Shown in pieces: positions 1 to 8,428 of a stretch of 64,000 nt of DNA. The first letter of the stretch is position 1, and each line of letters opens with the position of its first letter. Origin of the DNA: CAVVDY01 sp963819645. Lineage in GTDB: Bacteria > Acidobacteriota > Terriglobia > Terriglobales > Acidobacteriaceae. The stretch is taken from the NCBI GenBank assembly GCA_963819645.1, contig CAWFWZ010000001.1, forward strand, positions 434,001 through 498,000, in the 5' to 3' direction. The notes below the pieces were generated by a model. That model was not told where the DNA came from and searched no databases. It saw only the letters and a program-made list of their open reading frames with translations. The position numbers and the translations under genes were made by a program.

Positions 1-1812
1 TGGACGGTTCGTTCGGTCGAGAAGCGCGAACGTCGCCGCAGCGCGGCCGCTCCGTTTACCACCAGCAAGTTCCAGCAGGACGCCTCGCGCAAGCTGCGCT
101 TCAGCGTGAAGCGCGCCATGATGATCGCGCAGCGTCTGTATGAAGGTGTCGAGTTGGGCGACGAGGGCACGGTCGGCCTCATCACCTACATGCGTACCGA
201 CTCGACCCGCGTCTCCAACGACGCGCTTGGCGAAGTGCGCGAGTGGATTGGCAAGGAGTACGGCCAGGAATTTCTGCCGGAATCGCCGAACACCTACAAG
301 TCGAAGAAAGACACGCAGGATGCGCACGAGGCGATTCGTCCCAGCTCGGCGATGCGCCATCCCGACAGCATCAAGCAGTATCTGGAAGAGGACGCGTACA
401 AGGTTTACAAGCTCATCTGGCAGCGCTTTGTCGCGTCGCAGATGATGCCGGCGGTCTTCGACCAGACCACGGTCGACATCGATGCCTCGAGCGGCGGCCA
501 GAGCTATCGCTTCCGCGTCACGGGTTCGGTGCTGAAGTTTGAAGGCTTCCTGAAGGTTTACGAAGAAGCGAAGGACAGCAAGGACGAAGAAGACGAGGCG
601 CTGAAGCATAAGCTGCCGGCGCTCAGCGAAGGCCAGAAGCTGACGCTGAAGGGAATCGACGCCGAGCAGCACTTTACCGAGCCGCCTCCGCGTTACAACG
701 AGGCGTCGCTGGTGAAGGAACTGGAAGAGCGCGGCATCGGACGGCCGTCCACGTACGCGGCCATCATCAGCACGATTCAGGAGCGGCAGTACGTGCAGAA
801 GACCGGCGGCAAGTTCATTCCGACAGAGATTGGGTTTGTCGTCACTGATCTGCTGGTCGCGAACTTCAAGGACATCTTCGATCCGCAGTACACCGCGCGG
901 TTGGAAGAAGAGCTCGACGAGATCGAAGACGGCAAAGAGCGCTGGACCGACGCGCTGGGCGAGTTCTACAAGAAGTTCGAGCGCGAGCTCCACTATGCCG
1001 AAAAGCATATGGAGAACGTGAAGCGCATGGAGAAGCCCACCGACGAGAAGTGCGAGCGGTGCGGCTCTCCGCTGGTCATCAAGTGGGGCAAGCACGGCTC
1101 GTTCTTTGCGTGCAGCTCCTACGACAAGACCGATCCCAACAGTTGCACATTTACGAAAGAGAATCCGATCGACCTGCCTGACCTGGATAGCGCGGACGTC
1201 CAGGAAACGACGCAGGAAGAGTATTGCGAGAACTGCGGGCGTCCCATGGTGCTGAAGCGTGGGCGCTTCGGGCAGTTCATGGCCTGCACCGGCTATCCCG
1301 ACTGCAAGACCACGCGGCGGCTCGACCAGGCGAAGAAGATTCCCGACATTCCGCTGGATGAGAAGTGCCCGCAATGCGGACGCGGTTTGCTGCTTCGACA
1401 TGGCCGCTATGGCGAATTCGTTTCGTGCAGCGGCTATCCCGAGTGCAAGTGGGTGAAGCAGAACTTCATCGGAGTGAAGTGTCCGCAGTGCGCCGATGGC
1501 GAGCTGGTGGAGAAGAAAGCGCGTCGCGGAAATTTCTTCTACGGCTGTTCCAATTATCCCAAGTGCGAGTTCACCTCGGCGTTCAAGCCGGTGGCGGAGA
1601 AGTGTCCTGAGTGCAGTAGCCCCTATCTGCTGGAGAAAACGTTGAAGGATGGCGTGTATCTGGTTTGTCCCAACAACAAACGTACCGCCGATCCCGCCGA
1701 ACCAAAGCGTCGCGGAAAGAAGAAGAAAGAAGAAGAGCCCGCAGCCGTTGTGGTGAAGTGCGATTTCTCGAAACGTATCGGCGACGCGCCGCCACGCGAG
1801 GCCGTGGCGTAA
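1..1812 (+). CDS. topA: DNA topoisomerase I, 3' portion (5' end outside window)
   Basis: Type IA topoisomerase that relaxes negative supercoils by cutting one strand through a phosphotyrosine link. The reading frame is open from base 1, so the N-terminal Toprim domain lies outside the window; 603 residues are visible. The segment PFTTSKFQQDASRKL is followed by the catalytic motif GLITYMRTDST, whose active tyrosine is encoded at 187-189. The C-terminal half carries four to five Cys4 zinc-ribbon modules, with CxxC pairs near codons starting about 1051, 1225, 1366, 1480 and 1606, and ends in a Lys-rich tail. No frame change occurs in the visible part. It converges on the gene ending at 2037. Identity is secure from the family motifs. 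Confidence 0.97.
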   Translation, partial: WTVRSVEKRERRRSAAAPFTTSKFQQDASRKLRFSVKRAMMIAQRLYEGVELGDEGTVGLITYMRTDSTRVSNDALGEVREWIGKEYGQEFLPESPNTYKSKKDTQDAHEAIRPSSAMRHPDSIKQYLEEDAYKVYKLIWQRFVASQMMPAVFDQTTVDIDASSGGQSYRFRVTGSVLKFEGFLKVYEEAKDSKDEEDEALKHKLPALSEGQKLTLKGIDAEQHFTEPPPRYNEASLVKELEERGIGRPSTYAAIISTIQERQYVQKTGGKFIPTEIGFVVTDLLVANFKDIFDPQYTARLEEELDEIEDGKERWTDALGEFYKKFERELHYAEKHMENVKRMEKPTDEKCERCGSPLVIKWGKHGSFFACSSYDKTDPNSCTFTKENPIDLPDLDSADVQETTQEEYCENCGRPMVLKRGRFGQFMACTGYPDCKTTRRLDQAKKIPDIPLDEKCPQCGRGLLLRHGRYGEFVSCSGYPECKWVKQNFIGVKCPQCADGELVEKKARRGNFFYGCSNYPKCEFTSAFKPVAEKCPECSSPYLLEKTLKDGVYLVCPNNKRTADPAEPKRRGKKKKEEEPAAVVVKCDFSKRIGDAPPREAVA

Positions 1813-2036
1813 GCCGTTTCGTGTTGTGGAGTAAACAGCCGCTCCGCGGCTGCGTGATTTCTTGGCCGCGTTACCCCACGCTCACGCGTGGGGCTAACAC
1901 CGAATCATCGCTCCGCGATTAAGGCTCGCCGGCATTTGGGACGGATCCGTTAAAGGCGACGCGGTCCGCAGCCAGCGCTCCAAGGTGCGGAGCGCCGATT
2001 AGGTTTAGGGGTGGGCGTCAGCCCGCGCTCCGCGAC
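1813..2036. repeat. Intergenic hairpin cluster between convergent genes
   Basis: Gap between topA and the convergent minus-strand barrel gene. It holds several perfect or near-perfect palindromes: one at about 1840-1857 (cagccgc/gcggctg), one at about 1873-1893 with an 8-bp stem (ccccacgc/gcgtgggg), and one at about 1972-1994 (gcgctcc/ggagcgc). These resemble the dispersed hairpins elsewhere in the window and could act as a bidirectional terminator. No gene is seen. Confidence 0.55.
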
Positions 2037-2846
2037 TCAACGGATACCGACCTTGTGCGGCAACAGGTAGGTGAAGCCGGCAAACGCCTCCCACCGGGTT
2101 GATGTGGTTGTGAGACCGCGATTGAAGCCGCCGTCAAACACAAGGTTGTCGCGTGCGTTGTAGTTGAGCGCCCACAGATTACCGACTGTGTTGCCGTGCA
2201 GAAAAGGCTGTGTGAAGTGCCATATCTCTCCGGCGATTCCGAATTTCGTCCCCAGGGAATGCGACACCGACAGTGTCTGGCCGAACTGGGCCCGGCGAAC
2301 CGCACCGTCGACGACCTCATCGAAAATATAGTTGGTGTCATAGTGGAAGCCCTTCACGTCTGCGCTAGCCAGCAGCAGCAATGAGTTGCGAAAGCTACCG
2401 ATGTCGAGGTCCGGAGCGTCTCCGCTATAGACGCGGCCGAAGTAACTCAAGGCAATCGTAGGATGAGCGCCCTCCCCGTGGAGGACAATTGCCTGGACCC
2501 CGAGATCGACGTCTCCAGACCCATTCGTGGGACCATCGGAAGCGTGGGAGTGCGCATATGGCTCGGACGCAACCAGAAATTCAATCCTGCGCGATACTGA
2601 GAATTTAACTACCTCGTTGAGACTCTGCTGCGACGAAACTCCGGGTGAGTTCCACGCCGCCAGAATTCCGCTTTCGAATTGAAAGTAGCCTGCCGGAGTC
2701 AGGGTCGCCGGTGTCGAGACCGTTGGTCTGCCGGGATTAGCCGTCGCGTCGGCAATTGGAAGACTTCCTCCGGCTGCAGTTGGCTGCGCGAAGGCCGACG
2801 TGGCGACGAACAAGATCAGGACGGCCGCAACGATTGAGTGTTTCAC
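2037..2846 (-). CDS. Exported outer-membrane beta-barrel protein (MetA-pathway-like transporter family)
   Basis: A 269-residue exported protein. The reading frame is open upstream to 2987, but I choose the GTG at 2846 because it directly precedes a classical signal peptide (VKHSIVAAVLILFVATSAFA, cleavage near AFA-QP). The mature part has alternating aromatic and polar strands typical of an outer-membrane barrel. Motifs such as PGRPTVSTPATLTPAGYFQ near its start recall the putative phenol-degradation MetA transporter family (PF13557-like). That family name is a moderate-confidence recognition and no substrate can be inferred. It is transcribed divergently from the next gene and converges on topA. 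No frame change. Confidence 0.6.
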   Translation of the reverse strand: MKHSIVAAVLILFVATSAFAQPTAAGGSLPIADATANPGRPTVSTPATLTPAGYFQFESGILAAWNSPGVSSQQSLNEVVKFSVSRRIEFLVASEPYAHSHASDGPTNGSGDVDLGVQAIVLHGEGAHPTIALSYFGRVYSGDAPDLDIGSFRNSLLLLASADVKGFHYDTNYIFDEVVDGAVRRAQFGQTLSVSHSLGTKFGIAGEIWHFTQPFLHGNTVGNLWALNYNARDNLVFDGGFNRGLTTTSTRWEAFAGFTYLLPHKVGIR

Positions 2847-3010
2847 CAGCAGAAGATTACGCCGAAAATCGGCAGCGTTCCAGATGGCTGGTGATAACAG
2901 GCGACATAATCTGATTCCGGGAATACCTGCCGCAATACTCCTTTCACGCAGGCATGGGATAATCGTGCCTGTCCTCCTCTGGACCAATTTCCCTTGAAAG
3001 CAGGTTTACC

Positions 3011-3460
3011 ATGAGCGAACTGCCCTCTCACCACGATGCTGAATTAATTCTGAAACTGTATGACCTTCGCCGCGAACCGGTGATGCGCGAGGCGCGCGCC
3101 TCGGTAGTGGGGTTCTGGCCCCAGTCGTTGGACGACATTATCGCCCTGGTGAGCGCCTTTGGCACCAAGGAGCAGGCTTACTTTCGCCAGGTAGCTGGAT
3201 ATTGGGAGATGGCGGCCTCGCTGGTGAACCGCGGCGCAATCAACCGCGAGCTGGCGCTCGATAACTTCCAGGAGATGTTTTTCGTGTACGCCAAGGTGGC
3301 GCCGTACATCGCAGAGTATCGCCAAAAGATGGGCCAGCCTGGGGCTTTTAAACAGGTTCAGCAACTGATCGAAAGCTCGGAAGAGAACAAGCAGCGGCTG
3401 AAAGATATGCAGGCCCAGCAGGCCGAGATGATCAAGAGGCGCGCGGCGGCAGGACGATAA
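3011..3460 (+). CDS. Conserved hypothetical protein, soluble and helical
   Basis: Intact 149-residue protein with no signal peptide or membrane segment. Residues 1-110 are predicted helical and include SLDDIIALVSAFGTKEQAYF and a hydrophobic WEMAASLVNRGAI stretch. The last 40 residues are a charged, Gln/Lys/Arg-rich coiled-coil-like tail (QQLIESSEENKQRLKDMQAQ). I do not recognise the family. It is divergent from the barrel gene, with a 164-bp gap. A weak AGCAGG Shine-Dalgarno-like sequence precedes the ATG. Codon use matches its neighbours, and its length and intact frame support a real gene. Confidence 0.7.
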   Translation: MSELPSHHDAELILKLYDLRREPVMREARASVVGFWPQSLDDIIALVSAFGTKEQAYFRQVAGYWEMAASLVNRGAINRELALDNFQEMFFVYAKVAPYIAEYRQKMGQPGAFKQVQQLIESSEENKQRLKDMQAQQAEMIKRRAAAGR

Positions 3461-3776
3461 CGGCTGGAGTACCGGTTCCAGCGGTACAGTTTCGGCGCCC
3501 GACAGGAAGTCCGGCTTCAGCCGCTGCGGGACTATGTGTACTTGTCATTACGAGCGCCCGGGTTTGGCGCGAGGAATCTGCTCTTATTCGCGAAGCTATT
3601 TGGATGGCTGGGCGAAACGTGCTAGCCGGGGCACGAGAGCAGATCCCTCGCTGCGCTCGTGATGACAAAACGGAAAGCTCGCGCCGACAAAACGGACACC
3701 GACGGCTCAAGCCGTCTCGGGAATACAAACTCGACAGCTGGTATCGGCGCAGCTAAAGCTGCGCCCCTTCAAATCC
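3461..3776. repeat. Intergenic repeat region: REP-like inverted pair plus fixed-loop hairpins
   Basis: A gap between convergent genes with no coding sequence. It contains an inverted pair of the GATCCCTCG/GTGATGACAA repeat (left arm about 3542-3584, right arm about 3635-3667) separated by about 50 bp. It also holds three small hairpins with 4-nt loops: CGGC-TTCA-GCCG at 3512-3523, GACGGC-TCAA-GCCGTC at 3701-3716 and GCGCAGC-TAAA-GCTGCGC at 3747-3764. The last sits a dozen bases from the stop codon of the following minus-strand gene, a plausible terminator position. Confidence 0.75.
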
Positions 3777-4623
3777 CTAGCTCAGGTATTCCCGAATATA
3801 CGGGTCCTTCGAGCGCAGCAGCTCCGGCGCGGTGCCCTCGAAGATGATGTGCCCGTCGCGCAGGATGATGAAGCTGGTGTGGACATCCACCGTCTTGCCC
3901 GGCGGGATGGGCACCATCTTGTTCTGTTCCTTGTCGAAGTAGTGGCTGGCCATGGTAAAGGCATCCTGCAACCGATGCGTCACCAGCAGAGAGCTGGTCC
4001 GGTAGACGTCGCGCTGCTTCACCACCAGTTCGATAATCGTGTTGGAAGTTACGGGATCGAGGCCGCCGGTCGGCGAGTCATAGAGCAACACCTCGGGCTG
4101 AGTGATGATGGCGCGCGCAATCGCCACGCGGCGACGCATTCCGCCTGAGAGTTCCGCCGGCGAGAGCGGCCACGTCTTTTCCAACTCGACGAAGCGCAAT
4201 GACTTCCAGAACGCGCTGGTGGATCTCGTCGGTAATCTGTCCGGTTTCTTCGATCAGCCGGTAGGCGACATTCTCTTCGACGGTCAGCGAATCGAACAGC
4301 GCGCTCTCCTGAAACACCATCCCAATATTCCGCCGCGCCTCGTACAACTCCTGCTCGCGCATGGAGGTGATCTCGTCGTCGAGTACGGTGATGCGTCCGG
4401 AATCGGGCTTAATGAGCCCCAGCGCAAGTTTCAGGATGAGCGTCTTGCCAGTTCCGGCTGCGCCCAGCAGGATTCGGGTCTCACCGCGTTTCAGTTGGAA
4501 CGAGATGCCGTCGAGCACCGGCGCCTCAAACGCGATGGAGACGCGGTCGAAGCTCAATACGCAGCCGTCGGGGCGTGAGGCCAGGACCTCCGACTGCTCG
4601 ACAGGGGGTGCGAGGCTCGACAT
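3777..4623 (-). CDS. Mla-type ABC transporter ATP-binding protein (one frameshift)
   Basis: ATPase of an MlaE-type lipid transporter, abutting the permease gene (permease stop at 4624, ATG at 4623). The N-terminal frame (to about 4190) carries Walker A GAAGTGKT and the Q-loop region VFQESALFDSLTVEENVAY. The C-terminal frame carries the signature ELSGGMRRRVAIARA, Walker B and the H-loop VTHR. The two join cleanly if one extra T in the GTCATTGCG stretch near 4190 is ignored, giving about 281 residues, normal for MlaF. Oddity: Walker B reads LLYDSPTGGLDP, with Ser where the catalytic Glu is expected; this lies well away from the frameshift. Its role is inferred from homology and linkage to the permease. 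Confidence 0.9.
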
Positions 4624-5400
4624 CTAGGGGAACAATCCCATCAAGAGTTTGGTGATGAACAGATCGCTGACGACGATCAGCACAGATGCGGCGACCATGG
4701 CCTGAGTGGTCGCCCGGCCGACGCCCTGCGTGCCCCCTTTGGCCGAGAGCCCATAGAAGCAGCCGACACTCGCGATGATGAAACCGAATACCACGGGCTT
4801 CGACAATCCCATAAACACATCGCCGAAATGCAGCGACTGGTAAGCCGTGGTCCAGTATTGATTGGAGTCGAGTCCGAGCATGAAATAGCTGATGGTCCAG
4901 CCGCCGGCCAGTCCGACAAGGTCGGAGATGATGCTGAGGAAGAACAGCATGACGGTGCAGGCGATGACACGCGGCGTGACCAGCTTCTTGGTCGGATCAA
5001 CGCCCATGGCGCGCATCGCGTCGATCTGCTCAGTCACTTTCATCGAGCCCAGTTCGCTGGCCATGCCGCTGGCGTTGCGTCCGGCGACCATCAAGCCGGT
5101 CAGCACCGGCCCCAGCTCGCGCACCATCGAGAACGACACCAGTTGTCCGGTAAGCGACAGAGAGCCGAATTGCTCCAGCGTATTCGAGGTCTGCAGCGCG
5201 AGCACGGCTCCGGTGAAGAAGCCCGTCAAAACGACGATGGGCAGCGAGCCGACGCCGATCAGGTCGGCCTGCATCACAGTGTCGGCAAAGTAACGAGGAT
5301 GCCCGAAGAGGTTCACGACCGAGCGCCACGCCAGCTGCGCATAGTCCTGAACCTGGACAACCTGCGTTTTAGCGATCTCTACGGGTGAAAAGACCGGCAT
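4624..5400 (-). CDS. mlaE: MlaE-family ABC transporter permease
   Basis: Intact 258-residue inner-membrane permease of the MlaE/YrbE family, which moves phospholipids between the inner membrane and a periplasmic carrier. Family motifs include FTGAVLALQTSNTLEQFGSL, SMVRELGPVLTGLMVAGR and the elbow segment ELGSMKVTEQIDAMRAMGVD. Five to six hydrophobic segments are visible. It is the first gene of an operon with the ATPase that starts immediately after its stop. A good sigma70-like promoter lies 26 bp upstream and an AAAGG Shine-Dalgarno precedes the ATG. No MlaD/MCE substrate-binding gene is adjacent, so this component must be encoded elsewhere. Confidence 0.93.
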   Translation of the reverse strand: MPVFSPVEIAKTQVVQVQDYAQLAWRSVVNLFGHPRYFADTVMQADLIGVGSLPIVVLTGFFTGAVLALQTSNTLEQFGSLSLTGQLVSFSMVRELGPVLTGLMVAGRNASGMASELGSMKVTEQIDAMRAMGVDPTKKLVTPRVIACTVMLFFLSIISDLVGLAGGWTISYFMLGLDSNQYWTTAYQSLHFGDVFMGLSKPVVFGFIIASVGCFYGLSAKGGTQGVGRATTQAMVAASVLIVVSDLFITKLLMGLFP

Positions 5401-5425
5401 GCGCCTTTCTCAAGTCCTGCACGGA

Positions 5426-5453
5426 AATATATCAGGTACGGTGGCGGGTTCAA
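5426..5453 (-). promoter_or_regulatory. Putative sigma70 promoter for the mlaE operon
   Basis: On the minus strand, TTGAAC (5453-5448) and TATATT (5431-5426) are separated by 16 bp. This predicts a transcript starting near 5419, about 20 nt before the mlaE ATG at 5400. The match is four of six and five of six bases to consensus. Confidence 0.45.
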
Positions 5454-5622
5454 TGAACAAGCAGGTTTCTGACTGTGGTTCAGGAGTGATCTTTCCGCCC
5501 ACGTTTAGTCTTGCCATCGTCGGATTGCCCAAGTTTTAGTATGCTTGTACCGACCCCCGAGGCTATTGCCCGTAGTCAGGGCCGTATTTATGCTTTCAAC
5601 TTCTCTGGGAGGCAATGAGCCG

Positions 5623-6018
5623 ATGGCGTTTCAGGTTGACCGTAGTGCTTTCGACCCCGAATCCGGCTTTGAGTATTACATCTGCTTCAAGCCCGAGAGT
5701 CAGGTGGAAGGCGACGAAGTTCGGTCGCGCATCTCGCTCCAGATTGGCGTGTCGGTTACGGAAACCGGCGACATCGCCGACCTCAGCTTCATGTTGCCCA
5801 AGGCCTGTCGCAGCGAATTCGCCATGTCGTATCTGCTGCGTGATCCTTCGGTGACCTGCGTAGAAAACCGGGTGTTCGTCTCCATCCCGGGCCTCAACGG
5901 CGACGCGGTGTTGGAAGCTCCCGGCACAGTCGAACTCGATAGCGCCGGCCGCATCGTAGCCGTCGAGATCAATGGCTGCATCCCGCACACGACAACGTTT
6001 CGTCCGGCACGGGCGTAG
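5623..6018 (+). CDS. Hypothetical protein, family not recognised
   Basis: About 131 residues, starting MAFQVDRSAFDPESGFEYYI. An in-frame start at 5545 is possible, but GGGAGG at about 5608-5613 with roughly 10 nt spacing favours the ATG at 5623. No signal peptide or membrane segment is seen. The sequence is beta-rich, and its C-terminus (TVELDSAGRIVAVEINGC) resembles the strand pattern of small DUF2283-like proteins, but that is only a resemblance. It lies 12 bp before mobA on the same strand and may be co-transcribed with it. The frame is intact. Confidence 0.6.
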   Translation: MAFQVDRSAFDPESGFEYYICFKPESQVEGDEVRSRISLQIGVSVTETGDIADLSFMLPKACRSEFAMSYLLRDPSVTCVENRVFVSIPGLNGDAVLEAPGTVELDSAGRIVAVEINGCIPHTTTFRPARA

Positions 6019-6030
6019 GCCTACTTATTC

Positions 6031-6649
6031 GTGAACGACGTAACTGGCTTCGTTCTGACCGGCGGGCGCAGCTCGCGCATGGGCTCGGACAAAGCGCTGC
6101 TCTCCTGGGCTGGGGAGACCCTGATTCAACGAACGCTTGCGGTTGCGCGCCAGGCGTGCGGGCGAGTTTTCATCTGCGGTTCGCGCGAACGGTATGGCAA
6201 TTTTGGCGAGGTCGTCGAAGACGCTCAGCCTGGGCTAGGTCCGCTCAGCGGAATCCAGGCGGCGCTGCACGCAACGCAAACCGACCTGAACCTCATCCTG
6301 TCGGTAGATCTCCCGCTGATGACGAGCTGAGTTTCTCGTGTGGCTACTGCAGCAGGCGCGGGCGGGCGAGCAGAGGATCACCGCTCCTGAGGCGGCCGGA
6401 AATTTGCAGCCACTGTGTGCGGTTTACCACCACGAGGTGGCTGGTATCGTGGACGAGGCACTCGCGAAAGGCGATTTGAAAGTAACGCGGCTATTCCGCA
6501 GCGCGCCAACGCGTATTATCGGAGAACGCGAAATTGGCGCGGCCGGATTCGAGTCATCCATTTTTGCGAACGTGAATACGCCGGAAGAGTACGAATCGCT
6601 GCTGCGGAGGGTTTCTTCGCAGGGCATGACTGAGCCTCAGCATGGATAA
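6031..6649 (+). CDS. mobA: Molybdenum cofactor guanylyltransferase MobA (one frameshift)
   Basis: Transfers GMP from GTP to molybdopterin to make the bis-MGD or MGD cofactor in the cytoplasm. It starts with GTG at 6031. The N-terminal nucleotide-binding signature LTGGRSSRMGSDKALL and the segment SVDLPLMTS are in the first frame, which stops at 6328-6330. Dropping one base there (AGC-T-GAG) continues as EFLVWLLQQARA and on to the NVNTPEEYESL C-terminus, giving about 205 residues, normal for the family. The 3' end overlaps the next gene by 8 nt, suggesting translational coupling. Confidence 0.9.
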
Positions 6650-7454
6650 CCATCACAACCACGGCGGTAAGCCTTATATCGAATTCGACCATGTCTCCAA
6701 GGCGTTTGGCAGCAAGGTCATACTCGATGATGTCAGCTTCAACGTCATGCCCGGCGAGACGGTCTGCATCCTGGGACGAAGCGGCGTGGGCAAGTCGGTT
6801 TCGCTGCACAGCATCATGGGATTTCTGAAGCCCGACAGCGGACGGGTTTGGGTCGCTTACGAAGACATCACCGACTATCCCGAGCAGGAACTGGAGCGCA
6901 TTCGCAAGAAAGTCACGATGGTCTTCCAGAATGGCGCCTTGTTCGATTCGCTGACCGTCGGCGAGAACGTGGCTTTTCCTTTGCGCGAGCGCGGCGGCCT
7001 GGAGGAGGAGCAGATCTACCAGATCATCGACGGCCTGCTCGACATGGTGGGCGTACGCGAGTTTCGCGACGTATTGCCGTCGGACCTGTCGACCGGCATG
7101 AAGCGCTCGGTCGCGATCGCTCGCGCCCTGGCCGCGCAGCCGGACGCGGTGCTCTATGACGAGCCGACTACTATGGTCGATCCGCTGATGGCCCACCTGC
7201 TTGGCGACTTGATCAAGAAGCTGAAGAAGCAGCTCAAGCTGACCAGCATCGTGGTGACGCACGACATGGCGCTGGCCAAGAAGCTGGCTGACCGGCTGGT
7301 GTTTCTGCACGAGGCGCGGGTGATTTTCTTCGGCACGTTCGCCGAAATGGCGAGCTCCAACGAGCCGATTGTGCAGGAATTTTTAGAACTCGATTCGCTG
7401 GATTTCGAAGCCTACTTCGGCGCGCAGCGTCCGCCGCACGCGGCGAGGACGTAG
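6642..7454 (+). CDS. Second Mla-type ABC transporter ATP-binding protein
   Basis: Intact 270-residue ATPase of the MlaF/TGD3 group. Walker A is GRSGVGKS, the Q-loop region is VFQNGALFDSLTVGENVAFP, Walker B is AVLYDEPTTMVDP and the H-loop is VVTHDM. The signature is LSTGMKRSVAIARA, with Thr in place of the usual first Gly. Unlike the ATPase at 3777-4623 it retains the catalytic Glu. There is no permease or MCE partner beside it; it overlaps mobA and lies 1.2 kb from the divergent mlaE-ATPase pair. It may serve the same permease or a distant one. The N-terminal HNHGG stretch is His-rich. Confidence 0.9.
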   Translation: MDNHHNHGGKPYIEFDHVSKAFGSKVILDDVSFNVMPGETVCILGRSGVGKSVSLHSIMGFLKPDSGRVWVAYEDITDYPEQELERIRKKVTMVFQNGALFDSLTVGENVAFPLRERGGLEEEQIYQIIDGLLDMVGVREFRDVLPSDLSTGMKRSVAIARALAAQPDAVLYDEPTTMVDPLMAHLLGDLIKKLKKQLKLTSIVVTHDMALAKKLADRLVFLHEARVIFFGTFAEMASSNEPIVQEFLELDSLDFEAYFGAQRPPHAART

Positions 7455-7592
7455 GGTGGAAGCCCACGCATTTATGCGTGGGAAAAGGGCTGAAAATTGA
7501 GCGCGCTTTAGCGCTGGGCCGTTATGACCGAGGCTAAAGCCTTCAGATCCTATGAACGTTTATTCCTCCGCCTGAAGGCGGAGGCTTCCACC
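7454..7592. repeat. Composite nested hairpin element, copy 1
   Basis: Bounded by GGGTGGAAGC (left) and its inverse GCTTCCACC (right). The left end hairpin is CCCACGCA-TTTA-TGCGTGGG (7463-7482) and the right end hairpin is CCTCCGCC-TGAA-GGCGGAGG (7565-7584). Two smaller hairpins lie inside, GCGC-TTTA-GCGC and AGGC-TAAA-GCCT. It begins on the last base of the ATPase stop codon and ends 11 bp short of the convergent ribE stop, so it fills the whole terminator gap. Confidence 0.85.
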
Positions 7593-7602
7593 GACGGAGA
7601 AG

Positions 7603-8245
7603 CTAGAATCCTTTCGCCACCAGTCGCTCCACCGTCAGGCCCGCGCCGTCCTGGCGCCTAGTCCATTTCTCCAGATACTTGGCAACGATGTCGGTTTCGA
7701 GGTTCACTGGGTCTCCCGGCTTCAGCGACGCCAGGTTGGTCATCTTGATGGTGTGAGGGATGATGGCGATGGTCAGGCGCAGACCTTCGAGTTTCGCAAC
7801 CGTCAGACTGATTCCTTCAACCGCAATCGAGCCCTTGAAGACCAGGTACTTCTCCAGGTCTTCGGGAACATCGATCAGCAGCCAGAAGTCGTTGGCGTTG
7901 GCGATTGGCTCCAGACCCGACGAATTTGCCTGTTCCGTCGACGTGACCTTGCACGATGTGGCCGCCCATGCGACCGTCGACCTTCAGCGGCAACTCCAGA
8001 TTGACCTGCGCGCCCGAGGTGATGCGCGAGAACGAAGTTCGCGTCCAGGTCTCTTTCGCCAGGTCGGCGCTGAAGGAATCGGGAGTGATGTTCAGTGCAG
8101 TGAGGCAGACTCCGCTGACGGCGACGCTGTTGCCTTCCTTCAGCTCGCGTGCGGTATTCGGAGCCTTGATGGTGATGCGATGATTGTCGCCCGTGGCAAC
8201 GATGCCGGCGATAGTTCCAACTTCTTCGACTAGTCCGGTGAACAT
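7603..8245 (-). CDS. ribE: Riboflavin synthase, alpha subunit (one frameshift)
   Basis: Dismutates two molecules of 6,7-dimethyl-8-ribityllumazine to riboflavin. I start at the ATG at 8245 (MFTGLVEEVG, the canonical N-terminus) rather than an in-frame ATG 24 bp upstream. The first lumazine-binding repeat ends MGGHIVQGHVDGTGKFVG. One extra base near 7912 then shifts to a frame reading LEPIANANDFWLLIDVPEDL, KGSIAVEGISLTVAKLEG, IIPHTIKMTNL and ending LVAKGF. The corrected length is about 213 residues, with the normal two-repeat architecture. ribD lies 183 bp upstream on the same strand. Confidence 0.93.
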
Positions 8246-8428
8246 GGAATTCTCTCCAGCAATTGGCACTAGCTTAGCAAAGGCACTCTAAAGCGCTATA
8301 CATCGAGTCGTAAGCATAGAGTGGCTGTTAAACCACCCGTCGAAACTAAAGAGTCACAATTGTGCAAAATAGCCTCCAACGCTATCGTAATGATGCCTTA
8401 TTTAATTGCTAATTGCTAATTGCTGCAA
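8246..8428. other. ribD-ribE spacer with a 7-bp tandem repeat
   Basis: A spacer of 183 bp between ribD and ribE, AT-richer than its surroundings. It contains a short tandem repeat of about three aattgct units at 8404-8424, just after the ribD stop. I looked for an FMN-riboswitch core and did not find one. Confidence 0.4.

Noticed and set aside
2196..2384. Small open frame on the plus strand inside the barrel gene, one of many similar antisense frames in the GC-rich genes
   Set aside because: These antisense or shifted frames have skewed Arg/Ala/Ser-rich composition, no Shine-Dalgarno and no family motifs, and they overlap genes with clear homology.
3461..3776. CRISPR array
   Set aside because: Repeats are inverted or dispersed singletons, not evenly spaced direct repeats with unique spacers, and no cas gene is present anywhere in the window.
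6310..6340. Programmed +1 frameshift at the in-frame UGA of mobA (AGC TGA G), prfB-like
   Set aside because: The same kind of single extra base occurs in dozens of genes with unrelated contexts and no shared slippery motif, so a sequence error is simpler.
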